From contig SVRS01000027.1 of the NCBI GenBank assembly GCA_015064695.1, positions 1-32,200 of the forward strand: a stretch of 32,200 nucleotides of DNA, read 5' to 3'. The stretch comes from Oscillospiraceae bacterium (GTDB taxonomy: Bacteria > Bacillota > Clostridia > Oscillospirales > CAG-272). Numbering within the stretch: the stretch's first letter is position 1; every line of letters starts with the position of its first letter. The notes beneath the pieces are model-generated. The model saw only the letters and a list, made by a program, of their open reading frames with translations, ran no database searches and was not told where the DNA came from. The position numbers were made by a program, and so were the translations under genes. This document shows, one piece after another, positions 30,934 through 32,200 of the stretch.

Positions 30934-31509
30934 ATGAGCGGACTCGATCTATACCTCGCCCAGCGTACCCTGGCGCTCCTGTTCGTGTATGCCGCGTGGG
31001 CAGGCTTTGGAATGGGCGTAGTCTACGATATCCTTCGTATTTCCCGTATGCTGCTCGGAGCGGCGGGCTTCTCCCCCTCCAAAGGAGGGGCTTCCCGGAC
31101 GGGAAAGGGAAGGATCTTAAGGGCGATCCTTTTGTTTGCGGAGGATGTCCTGTTCATGCTGGTGGCATCGGTGACCTTGATCCTGCTTTGCTACTACGCC
31201 AACGACGGTCAAATCCGTGCGTTGGCTGTGGTGGGCATGCTGGGCGGTTATTTCGTCTACGTCGCCGCCGTCAGTCCCTGGTTCATTCGCTTGATCGGGA
31301 TGCTTCTGCACCTGCTGCACCGCCTGCTGCGTGCCTGCGTGATGGTCTTGTTGGTCCCTCTAAGGGGCTTGTGGTCGCGGACGGCAGGCCGGTGGCTCAT
31401 GCGAGGGCTCCGCAAGCGTAAGGAACGGATGACCCAAAAGAACATTCAGCTTTTGACCGATGCTGCCTCCCGTGGCTTCGGTATCGCGGAGGAGGAATCC
31501 GACCGATAA
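30934..31509 (+). CDS. yabQ: Spore cortex biosynthesis protein YabQ
   Basis: The protein has 191 residues; ATG 30934 lies 14 nt after yabP and lacks a clear ribosome binding site, so coupling to yabP is likely. Three to four membrane helices are seen (RTLALLFVYAAWAGFGMGVVY; LLFAEDVLFMLVASVTLILL; LAVVGMLGGYFVYVAAV), the layout of YabQ. The YDILRISRMLL segment after helix 1 is typical. The C-terminus is a long basic tail (RGLRKRKERMTQKN). YabQ is needed for spore cortex in Bacillus. Confidence 0.92.
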   Translation: MSGLDLYLAQRTLALLFVYAAWAGFGMGVVYDILRISRMLLGAAGFSPSKGGASRTGKGRILRAILLFAEDVLFMLVASVTLILLCYYANDGQIRALAVVGMLGGYFVYVAAVSPWFIRLIGMLLHLLHRLLRACVMVLLVPLRGLWSRTAGRWLMRGLRKRKERMTQKNIQLLTDAASRGFGIAEEESDR

Positions 31510-31598
31510 GGGCGATTGCCACGATTGGGTATGAAAATTAGCCTCGCCTGTATAAATCTGCGAGGTGTGGAGACAATCAAGGAAGGAGATATGCGGAT

Positions 31599-31979
31599 AT
31601 GGAAGAACGTCACAACCAAGTACGGAAGGATGAGCCGGAGAATACTCCCGCTCCCGTAACTGAGTCTGAGCAGGCTCAGCCCTCGGCTGCAGATGCGGAA
31701 AAGAATCTGGGTAAATCCATGCTCATGAAGGTGGCTCTTGCGTCGGTTCTGGTGGCTTCTCTCGTCATCAGCATCGCAAACCTGATGGTCACCAACCAGC
31801 TTCGGAATCAGACGGATGAGTACCAAGCGCAGATTGAGAATTACAAGGAGAAGATCTCTCGGTTGAAGTATTATATCAACAAGGAAGTGGACGATGAGTA
31901 TATCATCGAATACGCCCGCGAGTATCTGGATATGTATTTCCCCGACGAGGAGATCTACTACAACGACGTAAACGAGTAA
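31599..31979 (+). CDS. divIC: Septum formation initiator, FtsB/DivIC family
   Basis: The protein has 126 residues; ATG 31599 lies about 10 nt after AAGGAGA. An N-terminal cytoplasmic, acidic Pro/Glu/Ala-rich segment (~1-40) is followed by one membrane helix (~43-63: MKVALASVLVASLVISIANLM) and a coiled coil (~65-100: QLRNQTDEYQAQIENYKEKI). Next comes the DivIC-type end region DDEYIIEYAREYLDMYFPDEE. DivIC/FtsB bridges FtsL and the division-site cell-wall synthase. It closes the hup-yabQ cluster as in other Firmicutes. GC-rich CAGGGG/CCCCTG (32004-32021) and TGGGGC/GCCCCA (32050-32064) hairpins follow without a T-run. Confidence 0.92.
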   Translation: MEERHNQVRKDEPENTPAPVTESEQAQPSAADAEKNLGKSMLMKVALASVLVASLVISIANLMVTNQLRNQTDEYQAQIENYKEKISRLKYYINKEVDDEYIIEYAREYLDMYFPDEEIYYNDVNE

Positions 31980-32088
31980 AACCAGTAGACGATTGTGGAA
32001 ATACAGGGGTTTCACCCCCTGCACCACTCCAAAGCTGTGTCCGATATGGTGGGGCAAAGCCCCATGAGAAACGGATCTTTACAATCAA

Positions 32089-32200
32089 GGGGACCTCTAA
32101 ATATTCAGCGTGCGGAGAGCGGCGAGAAGATTTTTTGTCAGACGCAACAAAAGTCCGCGCGCGTAGTGGAGTCTACGCGAAGGATTTTTGTGAAGTATGA
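32089..32200. mobile_element. Second MITE copy, inverted, cut by window end
   Basis: From the terminal repeat GGGGACCTCTAAATATTC at 32089 to the window end, the sequence matches the reverse complement of the 14121-14297 element. One 16-base deletion removes the GCCGAG/CTCGGC hairpin, and one substitution (GCAGC to GCAAC) is present. The left flank is TCAA rather than TAAA; the far end is outside the window. Confidence 0.85.

Overview
The window comes from a chromosome of an anaerobic, endospore-forming member of the Bacillota, most likely class Clostridia. The evidence is the HU - RqcP - YabP - YabQ - DivIC/FtsB gene order at the right end (a Firmicutes sporulation/division cluster), a tyrosine-type T-box leader, AGGAGG-like ribosome binding sites, a rubredoxin, an Fe-S aldo/keto reductase and sodium-pump decarboxylase subunits. 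Sixteen housekeeping promoters of the form TTGACA-17-TATAAT can be read, and 14 of them carry an extended TGn -10. I could not assign a genus.

Layout. 1-3654: 3' part of a very large, probably extracellular carbohydrate-associated protein, followed by a 39-bp echo of its own sequence that looks like the tail of a lost paralogue. 3.9-6.2 kb: a small accessory block next to a tRNA-Ala gene. It has a LexA/CI-like self-cleaving repressor, a divergent gene with a palindromic operator in its promoter, an AT-hook-like start and further palindromes on both sides, and an unknown coiled-coil-rich gene. 6.4-12.1 kb: leftward metabolic genes (acyl-CoA synthetase behind a Tyr T-box, a LacA-type acetyltransferase, an Fe-S aldo/keto reductase, a histidine phosphatase) with rightward rplS between them. 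12.1-13.9 kb: OadB-OadG sodium-pump subunits behind a yybP-ykoY (Mn2+) riboswitch. 14.0-18.7 kb: polA, with a 177-bp MITE-like element in its 5' UTR, then a palindrome cluster, then malQ. 18.7-21.5 kb: an unknown gene, then rpsB-tsf. 21.6-25.3 kb: an unknown membrane protein, a DegV protein and a leftward SpoVB/MurJ-type flippase. 25.6-28.6 kb: rubredoxin, a full-length PduO-type cobalamin adenosyltransferase/heme-domain fusion and a lipoprotein. 28.8-32 kb: a leftward Cys-rich, possibly spore-associated protein and the hup-rqcP-yabP-yabQ-divIC cluster. The window ends inside a second, inverted copy of the MITE.

The strongest unusual points are: (i) an acyl-CoA synthetase directly under a tyrosine T-box; (ii) oxaloacetate-decarboxylase-type beta/gamma subunits, without alpha or biotin subunits nearby, under a Mn2+ riboswitch; (iii) a nearly identical pair of structured MITEs, one forming most of the polA leader; (iv) the repressor/palindrome block at 3.9-6.2 kb, the best candidate here for a small undescribed element. 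I saw no complete new defence or biosynthetic system.
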